NCBI GenBank assembly: GCA_028386065.3
Contig: JAKUCV010001648.1
Coordinates: 57,641-121,640, forward strand
DNA from: Turnera subulata
Lineage: Eukaryota; Streptophyta; Magnoliopsida; Malpighiales; Passifloraceae
Reading direction: 5' to 3'
DNA length: 64,000 bases
Made by a program: the position numbers and the translations under genes. This document shows positions 10,617 through 20,705 of the stretch, piece by piece. Each line of letters opens with the position of its first letter. Positions within the stretch are counted from its first letter, which is position 1. The notes below the pieces were generated by a model. The model had not been told where the DNA came from. It did no database searches and saw nothing but the letters and a program-made list of their open reading frames with translations.

Positions 10617-11047
10617 TCTGTTTAGTTTCAATATGAATCTATAGATATTCAAGAGGATTAGGGAGTCAAAAGAAAATTGGAAAGTAAACGAAACAATCGA
10701 CTAAAGGTTTGACGAAAGGATCATCCTTCCCGATAGGACTCTGAATATCTTCAATTAATTCGTATATTACAATAGCAGCATAATATGATGAGATAGAGGG
10801 AATTACACGAGATCGATCGAGAGTCATCTATGATATCGCACAAACTTATAACTCAAATATTTCAATTAATTGTATGAAGTTGAGCTAGAGATTATAAGAA
10901 ACAAAACACATGGTGAAGCCAAGAACACAGGAGCTCAAATGTAAAAGTAATATTTTTTTGGTTAAAAAAAACACTGACTACAAATATTTGTAATCCTAAT
11001 AATAATTAAAACAGTTGAAAAAAAAAAGTAAACAAACGAAAGAACGA
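10617..11047. other. 3' flank of FAS1 pair 2 minus gene
   Basis: From about 10794 this matches 1608-1792 of block 1, including GAGGGAATTACACGAGATCG. The match marks the outer edge of the duplicated block. No gene is seen. Confidence 0.5.
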
Positions 11048-11968
11048 TTAAAGATATGACTGGCACTCGGGAAGGCGTGCGGGACTGGAAGAATTATGCT
11101 GCCTCAAAAATAAGCCATCAACCCCGTGAATGATGACGTTTAGATCTTTGTAGATCTCCCAGTCAATGATTCTGGCCCCATCGACGCACACAGACGACAT
11201 GTCGTCTTCGCTTACGAAGACATCATGAGAATTATTATTTTGACCTGTACGAGGACACTTATGAACTTCAAACCCTAGATCGTACATCCGGGGACCGAAC
11301 TCCAAGAGAGACTCTGTGGAATTGATTGGAGACTCTATGAAAGTGATTCGAGGCTTGTTTTTTTGTGTTTTTGTTCTGACAAAATACTTTTTGAAGAAGA
11401 ATAGGGGACCGAAATCCCTAGTTTTACCCGGAGGAGGTGGAGAAGAAGTTTCAGGTTGGCGGAGGAAAGCGTCGTCATTGGGGACAAACATGACGAGATG
11501 CGTTCTTTCTGACGGTCTTTCATTGTAGAGTGCGAGGTAGAGTGTGAGGTTACCACTATCGTAATAATCGGTGGTGCCCTTCTTCAGATCATGATACAGG
11601 CCGTGGTAGAAGCCATGGTTGGATAGCAAGTAGGGCAGATTCCTTTCAAGAATAACTGACATGATCTTGTATCCTCCTGATCCTCCTCCTCCACCTGAAT
11701 TAGAAGAAGAAGAAGAGGAATATTCCTCTAGGGCCTTCTTTATCTTCCCTCCTTGTATGACTAATAATCGAGGATATGGTTCAAGGTTATGCGCCTTTTC
11801 CCACGACCATCGGCATTCAGGCCAAGGTTTGCAAGACCAATGTTTATCATCATCATAATCATCGCAGTCACACCCAACTGAGCGAAGCTGCACTGCAATT
11901 ATAATTAGCAAAGCAACAACAACAAGATGATCAGGCCGTAGATATTTGATTAATTTCACCACAGCCAT
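11048..11968 (-). CDS. Secreted single-FAS1-domain protein, pair 2 minus copy
   Basis: Single-exon frame of 306 residues from an ATG at 11966-11968. The signal peptide contains HLVVVALLIIIAVQL, and an acidic Cys-containing segment with CDCDDYDDD follows. A Ser run then a Gly run (about residues 80-97) precede the domain core YKIMSVILERNLPYLL. The H1-like VMFVPNDDAFL and the H2-like VIIHGVDGLFLRQ are both present, and the protein ends shortly after LPEC. The Ser/Gly run is encoded by GAA/GGA-type microsatellite DNA and varies in length among copies. This is the only minus-strand member of the three pairs that is open from start to stop. It diverges from 12402-13160. Confidence 0.82.
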   Translation of the reverse strand: MAVVKLIKYLRPDHLVVVALLIIIAVQLRSVGCDCDDYDDDKHWSCKPWPECRWSWEKAHNLEPYPRLLVIQGGKIKKALEEYSSSSSSNSGGGGGSGGYKIMSVILERNLPYLLSNHGFYHGLYHDLKKGTTDYYDSGNLTLYLALYNERPSERTHLVMFVPNDDAFLRQPETSSPPPPGKTRDFGPLFFFKKYFVRTKTQKNKPRITFIESPINSTESLLEFGPRMYDLGFEVHKCPRTGQNNNSHDVFVSEDDMSSVCVDGARIIDWEIYKDLNVIIHGVDGLFLRQHNSSSPARLPECQSYL

Positions 11969-12401
11969 GGGATTAATTTATAATTTGAAAGAACAAATAT
12001 GTTTAAAGAGACAGTCTATATATATGTATATGCACCCCCTAATTACATTAATTGCGGTTTATGTATTCAATTCTTGGGGGATCCGCCGCCTCCTCTCTTT
12101 CTATTGACTAACATAACATATATACAAAGAAGTCTATATATTGGATAGATTTCCGTCACCCTTAGATACCGGATTTTGATTGATTAGTTAAGAAATTATA
12201 TATGACGAAATTAAGGAGAGATCGTTTCTCCTTAATTAAGACTCAGATTCTCAATTAATGAATTCGTATATTTTTATACGATACGTCTTTAAAACTAAAT
12301 ATTGAATTTTTTTTTTTAAACTAGCGCTAATATATAGGTATATGAAGGTTGATCGCGGCGAAATATATACATTATTATTCCCAAATCATCAATAATCGAT
12401 C
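11969..12401. promoter_or_regulatory. Shared divergent promoter of FAS1 pair 2
   Basis: 433 bp separate the two start codons. The sequence is nearly the same as the pair 1 gap. Most of the difference is a shorter TA run and scattered substitutions, which suggests that pairs 1 and 2 separated recently. Bidirectional use is an inference from layout. Confidence 0.55.
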
Positions 12402-13160
12402 ATGGTTTTCATCAAAATCAATTATTGTATTTGTATTGTTGGTCTCTTTCTCCTTGCTTCCCTCCTCCTACAGTTGGTTCCATGTTCAGCCTCCTTCCTA
12501 TGTGATGATGATACGATGTCCATATGTGATCAGTCTAATGCAGAGGACAATTACCGGATCTTACCTCGGGAGTTGGTTTATAATGCCGAGGACATTTACC
12601 GGTTCTTACCGGTTTATAAAATAGTGGTGAAAACCAGGAAGATGAGGGAAGCGCTTGAGCGATCAGGGTACAAGATCATGTCCGTTATCCTCGACAGGAA
12701 TCTGCCTTATTTGATAGAGAATGAGGGGTTGGAGAAGGGCGATGACAAATTCGCCATCGTCTCAGGGTGGACGAACATTACCATATTTGTCCCAAGAGAC
12801 GAGGCTTTCTTCAAGCCAAGAAGCCTTAGTCCAGGAAAAACGAAGGATTTCGGTCCCATGGTCCTAAACGCATACATTGAGAAAGGGTCGCCCTCTCTCA
12901 CCATTGGTACTCGCTTAGAAAAGATATCTGGAGTATTTGTGGTGCAGGAATGCCCCGCCGCCGCCACCGGGAATATTTCTGATGAAGAAGAAGAGAAGGA
13001 TAGGTTGTGTGTAGAGGAGGCTAGAGTCGTTGATTGGGAGATATACAAGGACGCAAAAGTGGTTATTCATGGGGTCGATGCCTTATTCCAGACGAAGCGC
13101 GAACCTTTCTGGTCCAACCGCCTTCCGGAGTGCAACATGTACTACAATAATAAAGTTTAA
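12402..13160 (+). CDS. Secreted single-FAS1-domain protein, pair 2 plus copy
   Basis: Single-exon frame of 252 residues, closely similar to 3195-3914. The signal peptide ends near VPCSA. Between it and the domain there is a local duplication: two similar blocks, EDNYRILP and EDIYRFLP, about 15 residues apart, which are absent from the pair 1 and pair 3 copies. The domain follows with YKIMSVILDRNLPYLI, the H1-like ITIFVPRDEAFF and the H2-like VVIHGVDALF, then the LPEC tail. The frame is intact. Confidence 0.82.
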   Translation: MVFIKINYCICIVGLFLLASLLLQLVPCSASFLCDDDTMSICDQSNAEDNYRILPRELVYNAEDIYRFLPVYKIVVKTRKMREALERSGYKIMSVILDRNLPYLIENEGLEKGDDKFAIVSGWTNITIFVPRDEAFFKPRSLSPGKTKDFGPMVLNAYIEKGSPSLTIGTRLEKISGVFVVQECPAAATGNISDEEEEKDRLCVEEARVVDWEIYKDAKVVIHGVDALFQTKREPFWSNRLPECNMYYNNKV

Positions 13161-13514
13161 TTAGTTTGGATTATAATTTTAATGTTTAGCCTCTAACTAT
13201 CTTCCCATCAGAATTGAGTTTACATCTATCGAGATCTGCTTTTGAGCAGAAACCAGAAAATAGATCGTTTTGATCTTTAGTGGATTCTCATCTATCAATC
13301 CATGCTCATCGTTTTTTTTTTTTTCCCTCTCTCTTATATACACATAATTATTATATTTTTTTACTCTTCTTCCCTAATAGCTGCTATTGTTTAATTATTT
13401 GGGCCTTTCTTCACAAACAATTTGGGCCTTAAACAATAAGAGGTGACCCTTGTTCTATTGCCCCACCAATCCTGAATACGGTCAGTGTACAAGAGGATCG
13501 ACAACAAGCAGCTG
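13161..13514. other. 3' flank of FAS1 pair 2 plus gene
   Basis: Matches 3915-4235. It contains the CTGCTTTTGAGCAG hairpin-capable word and an AGATCGTTTTGATCT word near 13263 that is itself an inverted repeat. It is interrupted at 13520 by a solo LTR. Confidence 0.5.
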
Positions 13515-13519
13515 AGCAC

Positions 13520-13797
13520 TGTTAGGGTTCGTCCACCAGAGAATTATTGAAGAAGAAGAGAAGAGAAGATATAGAAAGAAATTGTAGAAGAGAAGTAAGA
13601 CAATTGATCTCTTTATTCGATGGCTAAAACAGAGCACAGGAAACCGTTTATAAAGAAAGAGCCGTTACAAGGGAACCAACCACGTGAAGACACGTGTTCC
13701 GGCCTTCCTCTCCTCTAACGGTTTGATAACAAACCTGACTCTACGAATGACAAGGAGCTCAGAGGCGTATGACCCGTCATACTCTTAGGTCATAACA
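13520..13797 (-). mobile_element. Solo LTR with 5-bp target duplication AGCAC
   Basis: The 278-bp element begins TGTTAGGG and ends CATAACA, with TGTTA/TAACA as short inverted ends. AGCAC flanks it on both sides (13515-13519 and 13798-13802). In block 1 the corresponding site at about 4225-4240 is uninterrupted, which confirms the insertion. A TATAAAC word near 13650 and an AATAAAG word near 13613, both on the minus strand, give its orientation. No internal region or second LTR is present. Confidence 0.82.
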
Positions 13798-13799
13798 AG

Positions 13800-13955
13800 C
13801 ACATCTATGATACTTGTGCAATATTTGCAGATTACCCGTGATTGATCAATCTTGCAAGCATTTCCATGAAATGTAGGGTCCAAAAAAGTAGCCTCTTCAT
13901 CCTTTTGATGTTCAATAGGCCAAAATGCATCCTTAATTATGTTTTATGTTTATAT
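13800..13955 (-). repeat. Unidentified ~150 bp repeat, copy 3
   Basis: Minus-strand copy, close in sequence to the one at 25930-26075. It directly follows the solo LTR, which cut it from the FAS1 3' flank. A short piece (ATCCAAAAAAGTAGCCT) is repeated at its right edge, where it joins the protease 5' relic. Confidence 0.6.
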
Positions 13956-13969
13956 CCAAAAAAGTAGCC

Positions 13970-14115
13970 TTTGCCATGATCACTAAGCTTTCTTTGGTAG
14001 TTAGAACGCAAATGGGAGGGTAGGTTTGTGTGGTTTGAAGTTTATGAGACCAAACTAAAATATATAAAAAGGTGAGTGCCAGATTTTGTTTTGTAGGGTA
14101 TGAGCTAGGTTGGAG
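13970..14115 (-). pseudogene. 5' relic of an aspartic protease gene
   Basis: About 140 bp match the start-codon region and 5' leader of the protease at 16735: a TCATGG start context, GTTAGAACGCAAATGGGAGGG, then GGTTTGAAGTTTATGAGACC. The coding sequence beyond the first few codons is missing and runs into the unidentified repeat. It is a scrap of a third protease copy. Confidence 0.65.
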
Positions 14116-14289
14116 TACGTAGGAATGAGGAGAGGTATATATGCATGGTGACAATTGGGTGCAATTTTTGTTTTTTTTTTTGAGAGTATGGTGACAATTG
14201 GGTGCAATTAAAGAACACCAAAGGTATGTGCTAAGAAATCAGGTTAGCTTAGTCATGAAAACGTTTTTTCTTTTTCTTGATAAGAAGGT

Positions 14290-14620
14290 TAATCATGCAA
14301 AAGTTGCGTGTGCAAACTTTTAATGGCCTTCAAAATCAAATTTTACAAAAAAAAATGAATAAAAGAACACTAATGACCAAAATTGCGCGTGCAAACTTTT
14401 AATGGCCTTCAAAATCAAATTTTACAAAGAAAATGGAAAGAAACGAAAAAAAGAATATTAATGACCAGTTGCTAGTGAGCTTAAAATTGGAAGACTGTCG
14501 TCGTCTTTTGAGGGGAAAAAATATAATTATGTGATAAGATATATAAGAAGAGAAAAAAGGATGATGAGCATGGATTCATCGTAATCCAGAAAAGATCAAA
14601 ACGATCTATGATGCAAGAAG
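14290..14620 (-). repeat. Orphan copy of a FAS1 gene 3' flank
   Basis: This segment matches 8295-8480, the 3' flank of the lone FAS1 gene, including AATGGCCTTCAAAATCAAATT and AAAAGATCAAAACGATCTAT. No FAS1 coding sequence adjoins it. A ~100-bp direct repeat of the AATGGCCTTC word occurs within it (14323 and 14400). Confidence 0.6.
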
Positions 14621-15353
14621 AGTGGCAATCGTCCAGCGTGGCAGGCCTTTGGTGGGGTCATAGGCAGAAAAGCCACAAGAGAGATGATGTGGCAAATATA
14701 GAGGAGCAGACAAAAGTGTGTCTGTCTCTGTGGACCATGTGGTTTCACAAGCCGTTGAAAAGCCGCAGCCATGAATCATGATCCACCCCAAGAAATTAAT
14801 TTTTACTTATCCCACTAAATCTTTTTCATTTTGCCCCTGTCTTTCTTTTCCACAATAATAGTACTAATAATCTTACGCCAGCCCTCCATCCAGTTACTTT
14901 TTCTTCTCAAAATTTTATTTTTATCCGGGTGACGGATTTGCCACTACCAGTAATTTAAATCCAGTTTGGAAAAAAAAAAATCATTAGAAACTCTTAGTCA
15001 GATCATTAGAATAAATTTTCATTTTTTCCAAGAAAATAAGTAATACATTAAATTCTGATTGAACAAGTATTTGAACATATACATGATGCTGCCTGAAAAA
15101 TTATATGGTTTTAATAACATGGCATTACTGGTATGGAAATTCTGCTGGAAACTAATATCAGAAACCCAAATCACATACAACCACCGATAGAAATTTGTAA
15201 TTAAATGATAAGGGATAAATTCCATTGAGGCTGACTAGCTTGCACTCCAACAATAATTAAGTGCACTTACAAACTGATAATGTTTGCAGACCCAGATAAC
15301 TACTACTAGCTAAACAGAAGATAAAACATCAAGTAAGAGCTGATGGGGCAATA
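14621..15353. other. Protease 3' flank, duplicated
   Basis: From about 14860 it matches 4610-5057. The 14621-14860 part is AT-rich without a supported gene. Confidence 0.45.
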
Positions 15354-16735
15354 CTAATTACTCTCGCAGTCCGGGATGGAGTCTAAGTACAATTTTTCAT
15401 TTACAAGGTCATACCCGACATTGTAATTCTGTTGGGCCAGAATCCCAATAATAGAAAGATTGACGTCTCTTTGAGTTGGCGTCGGGGAGATCGCCAAGCA
15501 AAACTCTAGAGGGTTTTGATAGAAAAGATTGGATTCATTAAATACCAACCCCACCCCATCCGCAAAATGAAAGCTTACCCGTGGGGTCCGTGGATTTCCA
15601 ATTAACATCTTTTTAATAGCTCCATCCCAGCATACTAAGTCTGGTGAGCCAGTCATCACTGGGCCACGAAATCGTCAATCATGGGCACAAGTTCATATTT
15701 CAGGGTGAAATATGCAGCTCTGGTTAAAAATGTAAGTGTGGCACCCGAATCAATAACGACACCAGAAACAATTCCGCCCGGTAGTCTCCTGAAGACATTT
15801 GGATCTATATCCAGCATCATTCCATTGATGCTAATGCCTTGTAGGGTGAGATAATAGACCCCCTCAACCAGAGCCAAAGGTGTGGCAGGACCTTGTAGTT
15901 TGACTCCATCATCTAGAGATAAAGAGTTATATGGATATGTATTACTGTATAGCACATTCCCGAGGCAATAAGAAAATTGATAGCCCATCTGACTTATCAA
16001 ATCATTCACGCCTGCTCTCTTTGAAAGCCCAAAGATCCCGTTGCGTCTAAAATCGCCATCAAAATTCTCTTCCATCTCACTGCAGCCGAAGAGTATATCC
16101 TCCTCTTTGTACATGCCACCATCTATCGTATAGAATGTGAGTTGTTCAAAAGCATACATCCCAACTGAGCGAACTTTTGGCTTCAAATAACTCATCGTGT
16201 ATGGGCAGTACTTAACCCCAGGTTGACAATCAACTACTGGACACGAGGAGTTTTTGCAAAGTAGACCACGGAATGTATGTGAGTTACGTGGATTGAAGAT
16301 TGGATATGATGGATATGGCTCCTGAATATCGCGGCACTTCAACCACAGCATGGGACTGCCGGTATCCATGAATGCCAGCTGTGAAACTGGAGGATCACCA
16401 ATAGAGAAGTTCACCATGAATGTTTTGGTTTGCGTATTTCGCGCGATGGGCACAGGTTGCAGATCATCATCATCATCATCACCATCGTTGCTTCCGGCTA
16501 GCTCGTGAATCCGGGCATGGGACCTTTCTACAGATTTTTTGATACGTTCAAAGGTTGTCTCCCCAGGTTTGTGAAAGGGAGAATCAACCGAATCTATGTG
16601 GATAAGCGGGAGTGTTGTTACTTTAGCTTTCCCGGTTGCAGTTGCTGCCACTGTCAAGGCGGTGGTGTTGGTGCTCAATTGGGTGTAAGGGAGAAAACAT
16701 AAGAACAAGAATGCTACAAGTGTTGCAACTGCCAT
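15354..16735 (-). pseudogene. Nepenthesin-like aspartic protease with one frameshift
   Basis: Intronless A1-family pepsin-type protease. The start at 16733-16735 begins a good signal peptide (MAVATLVAFLFLCFLPYTQ). It is chosen because its context is conserved in the relics and because the longer frame opens with TTG. A propeptide-like region with an Asp run follows. The first catalytic motif, FMDTGSPMLW, is at about residue 124. The Cys-rich nepenthesin-type insert follows, and the second catalytic motif, VIDSGATLTF, is at about 329. Just after this, at about 15661-15665, one base is missing compared with the paralogue near 5370. Frame 1 then stops after DDFVAQ, and the last ~100 residues, with LSIIGILAQQNYNVGYDL, continue in another frame. 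Either it is a recent pseudogene or the missing base is a sequence error. Such enzymes are secreted or vacuolar endopeptidases. Confidence 0.82.
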
Positions 16736-18065
16736 GACTAGAGAGTTAGAATGCAAATGGGAAGGCAGGCTCTGTGGTTTGAAGTTTTTAACACCAGAGT
16801 AAAATAAAAGGGAGAGTTGCTATGCAGGCAGATTGGGTTTTGTAGGGTATATATAGTGTATGAGACAGAACAAAAGAAAAAAAGTGAAAGATGGTGCTAT
16901 GTGGATATGGTTTCCTGGGATGAGGTTGGGAGCAGTAGAACTACACACATATAAATATATATATACAACGCACTTTGCTTAAAGGTTTCATATAATTATC
17001 AAAAAGGTTAATATATATGCACCATCAATTACCAAATTCTATTGCCTTATAAAAACTAGGAAAGGTGCAGTGCAGTGGTTAGTATTGGAAATATAGTATT
17101 GAAAATTACTGATCATAATTGAACTGAGCATCCTGTGAATTTCCTCGCCTTCCAATTTCATCGGTCAAGTTTGATTGTTATATAGGGTCAAGTTTTCCGA
17201 TACTGTTATTCCAACCTTAAACTACGGTCAAATAAAATTCCATTATTAATGTAGAGGGAACTTCTCACTGTTAGCTTTGAAAGTTTCGGACCTGGTACAT
17301 CCAATTAGTACTACATGTCTACATCCCACAGATTACTAATTAATAGTAGGTTTATAAGTTTGATTTTATCAACTTTCTTTTTTATGCTAACGTGAAATTA
17401 TTATTGATCACGAAGTTAGTGTTGCTTACCTGATATCGAGTTGATATGATGCATGTGATCCGTGATCATGCTGGGGTAGTTGGATAATTGGGACAGTACT
17501 GTTGCTTAGATTACCTCAAATTAACCTCCGAACGAACCCACATGTCAAGAGCTATCAGTTTATGCCTGCTTTAGAAAGAGACTGCTGCACTGCAGGGGGA
17601 GAAAATGTGATTAGAAATCAAATTAAAACATGCTACTTCCTAGTGGACTAGTGTAGTGTAGTACTAAAACCTTGATTTTCACCATGATTCGAGGAGGGTA
17701 AGATGGTAGTTTCCACTAGTCGTAATCATTCGATTTGGTATACAAAGTTCCAAAGAAAACACCACTCCTCGGGTCACACCATGGCAGTCAACAAGATTTG
17801 ACCGGTTTTTATTTACTGTTTAATAATTGTAAATCATTTTCTTACTTCTTTTTTACTATAATTTTCTTTCTTTTTCTTTCCCTCCTATATAATCATTATC
17901 ATCATCTCGTGTCATAAGATTCTAGTATTCGCAAGAAACTTGTAAACAACACAGAGTGTGGAAGCCTCACTTGTGTTTGTATTGCCAAATTCCAGAACAA
18001 AGCACACAGCGAGACTAGATGGATGAAAAACGTCCAAAATAACAAACATAAAGACCATAAATATG
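16736..18065. other. Upstream region of the protease
   Basis: The first ~120 bp are the leader shared with the two protease 5' relics. The rest is AT-rich and I find no gene. A TATATATAGT run lies near 16850 and another TA run near 16955-16965. Confidence 0.45.
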
Positions 18066-18083
18066 ATTGACCTCTTTGAATTT

Positions 18084-18391
18084 TTTTTTTGTCGAAAAAA
18101 AAAGGCATCAGTGGTGTCATCATCGCCCCGTCGGTCCAGGCCCCAGTTAATACCGGTTACATCCTGGCATTAGACCCTCCTCATAGGAGAGACCGCCCAC
18201 CGGGGCACCAGCGGACACCCTCGCCTGCTACGCGTCATAGTGTCGGGGAGACCCCGGGCTCAACGGCCACCACCCCACAGTGTGGAAGGCCATATTCGGC
18301 CACATCACACTGTAATGGGGCTTGACTGGAAGCGCCGGGACTCGAACCCGAGTCCTAGAGATGGCAGGCTAAAGGCTTTACCCCCGGTGGT
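18084..18391 (-). mobile_element. SINE retroelement with 18-bp target duplication
   Basis: A 308-bp GC-rich element lies in AT-rich DNA. ATTGACCTCTTTGAATTT occurs at 18066-18083 and again at 18392-18409. On the minus strand the element carries a polymerase III B-box word, GGGTTCGAGTCCC, near 18334-18350, close to its 5' end. It ends in T9-CGAC-A10, a poly(A)-type tail abutting the duplication. tRNA-like head, short length, A tail and long target duplication together define a SINE. A-box sequence is not clear. It codes for nothing. Confidence 0.85.
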
Positions 18392-18409
18392 ATTGACCTC
18401 TTTGAATTT

Positions 18410-19150
18410 ACTCACATTAGTTCAACTAACCGCATCCCCGCACGTTGCTGCGGAGATTTTTAGTTGCCATTAATGTTATTTGGATATGTTAATATTATTT
18501 TAGAAATATAATTATAGTTTTATTGTTAGCTAAATATAGTATCAAATTTAAAATATACATAAGAATATAAATGTAACGATTTTGTAAATTTCGGGGCATT
18601 TGGTTAGTAGATACTTCTAGTTCATAAATTTTTTCTTTTATGGCCTTATTTTTGTTGCTTAATTTATATTTTCTAAGGCCTTAGTTTCTTTTTTGTATAT
18701 TTGATCCAATTGTACATATTGTTAGAGTTCCTTAATCAAGTTTTGGCAACAAATTTTATTTGATTCTCAAGAAAAAAAAAACAAGCCAAGAGATAGATTG
18801 AAGAAAATGAGATTGGATGAAAAGTAGATTTTGGGAGGAAAAATGGGGAGGGGAAAAGAGTGGATATAATGAATATTTTGTGAATTGGTCTGCCTTTGTA
18901 GTAAAAAAACATTGCAGGAAGACAATGCCTTCTAACATGAAGAACCTCCTTCTTTCACCTCTTCTCCCCCTTTTTATTTGGTGGAGAAGTGTGTATTAGT
19001 TGGTTTACCGTTTCAGTCTCTTTGTAATAAAAATTTGAGGTATAATTTGTAATATAAAATTTTTTAGAGGACAGATAAGTAAAATCACATGCTCTATCTT
19101 ACATATATATTGATTAATGAGCAGCAAGAATCAAATTCTTCACCTACTGA
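18410..19150. other. Gene-free AT-rich stretch
   Basis: I find no gene. The last ~40 bp (AAGAATCAAATTCTTCACC, near 19127) match the block DNA at 4415-4440 and so belong to the duplicated block into which the LINE inserted. Confidence 0.45.
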
Positions 19151-20475
19151 CCAAGTATTTGGGGGCTCGCTCTCTATTGGAACAGGGATTGAAATGGACG
19201 ATTGGTGATGGTATTTATCCTACCTGCTGATGCTACTGTTAGCGATTTGATTGATGAGGATTCTCATGATTGGGATAGAATAATGATTCAGTCGATTTTT
19301 TCTCCTGAGGAAGCTACCCTGATTACTTCCATACCACTACCTCAAAGACAAGTTCCTGATTCTATTGCTTGGGGATACACTCCTAATCGTGAGTATGCAG
19401 TCTGGAGTGGGTATAGACTTGCGATTGGGGCATACAATTCTCATTCTGTTCAAATCCATGTACCGGTAGGATGGTGGAAAACCCTGTGGAATCTATGGTT
19501 ACCCCCTCGTGTTAGATCTTTTGGCTGGCGGTTGTTATCAAGGGATATTGCCCACTCGCAAGAATATAGTTCACCGACATATTGATATAGATGTTACATG
19601 CCCGGTTTGTAGTTCTGCAGAAGAGGATATACATCATTTATTGATTGAATGTCAATTCGCTAAAGATGTTTGGTCCTTGTGCGATCATTCTCTCCTTGCG
19701 GCCATGCCTCCTAATGGCTCGTTTATTGACTGGTTCTTGGCTCTTACTCGAATGCACCCTGCCATCCAGCTTGAACGTTGCCTGATGATCTGTTGGGCAA
19801 TTTGGAGAGCACCTAATGATCTACTTTTCCAGCAGAAGCAAGTTGTCCCCCATGTTACTGTCCACCTAGCTATGCACTTCCTTACAGAATATCATGCCCA
19901 TAATCCACCACTGGGAAGCGTGGTTCGTCCCTTCGCCAACCTAAGTGGAAACAACTCTTACTGATTGGGTTAAAATTAACACTGATATGGCCTCATTCAC
20001 AAATTCTGGCACAGGCCTTGGTGTGGTTCTGAGAGATAGTAGCGTAAGTTATCCTTGTTGCAAGTTGTCGGTTAAACTCTTCATATTCTGTCCCGGATGG
20101 TGAAGCACTTGCAGCCCGGTATGGCTTGGAGCTTGCGTCGTCACTGGAAATTCCGAATATCATCCTAGAGATGGATAGTCAAATGGTGGTTCAGGCAATC
20201 AGTTCAACTACTACTACCCGCACTTCTTTTGGTTTGATTGTTCAAGACATTTGTTCTTTGCTTTCTAGTTTTTTTTTTTCATTTTAGTTATATTCCACAT
20301 TTATGTAATTCTGTTGCACACACTCTTAGCCAGATAGCTAAAGATGCAACTCATGAACAATTCTGGTCTGATGAGCTACCTGGGAATGTTTTGGCCTTAG
20401 TGTCATTAGACAGTGCTGGTATTTCTATTGATGAATGAAGTAGGCAAACTTGACGTTTATCAAAAAAAAAAAAAA
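19150..20475 (+). mobile_element. 5'-truncated, decayed LINE (non-LTR retrotransposon)
   Basis: The plus strand encodes, in broken frames, the C-terminal part of a plant LINE ORF2. In order: a GARSLLEQGLKWTIGDG piece; a reverse-transcriptase zinc-binding region with CPVCSSAEEDIHHLLIEC (C-x2-C...H-x4-C); and an RNase H region with VKINTDMAS, GEALAARYGLELA and EMDSQMVV. The last RNase H motif reads NSVAHTLSQIA, with His where Asp is usual. A poly(A) run at 20461-20475 ends it. At least three frame breaks are needed (near 19225, 19548 and 20045), and the reverse-transcriptase domain itself is missing. It is a dead-on-arrival insertion. Confidence 0.85.
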
Positions 20476-20705
20476 ACTACGGATGAGTAAAAAAGAAATA
20501 GGTTGAGGAAAGTCATGGTTGAATTCTAAACCAGTGATGATGAATAAAACTAATATTAGCTTGATGACAACATAACTCAATTATAAAATGATTCCAATAT
20601 TGTAAGAAATAAAACACAAATATAGGAGCAAAACGTAAAAAGTAATCCCATGAGTAATTTTTTTTAAGTATAGAATGGTTGTCTACAAAATATTTGTAAT
20701 CCTAA

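Noticed and set aside
18330..18355. tRNA gene suggested by GGGTTCGAGTCCC on the minus strand
   Set aside because: Only the T-arm-like B-box is present; no acceptor, D or anticodon arm can be folded. The element has an A tail and an 18-bp target duplication, so it is a SINE.
19202..20438. A functional RNase H-like gene
   Set aside because: The frames are broken at least three times, an RNase H motif has His for Asp, and a poly(A) tail ends the segment. It fits a dead LINE.
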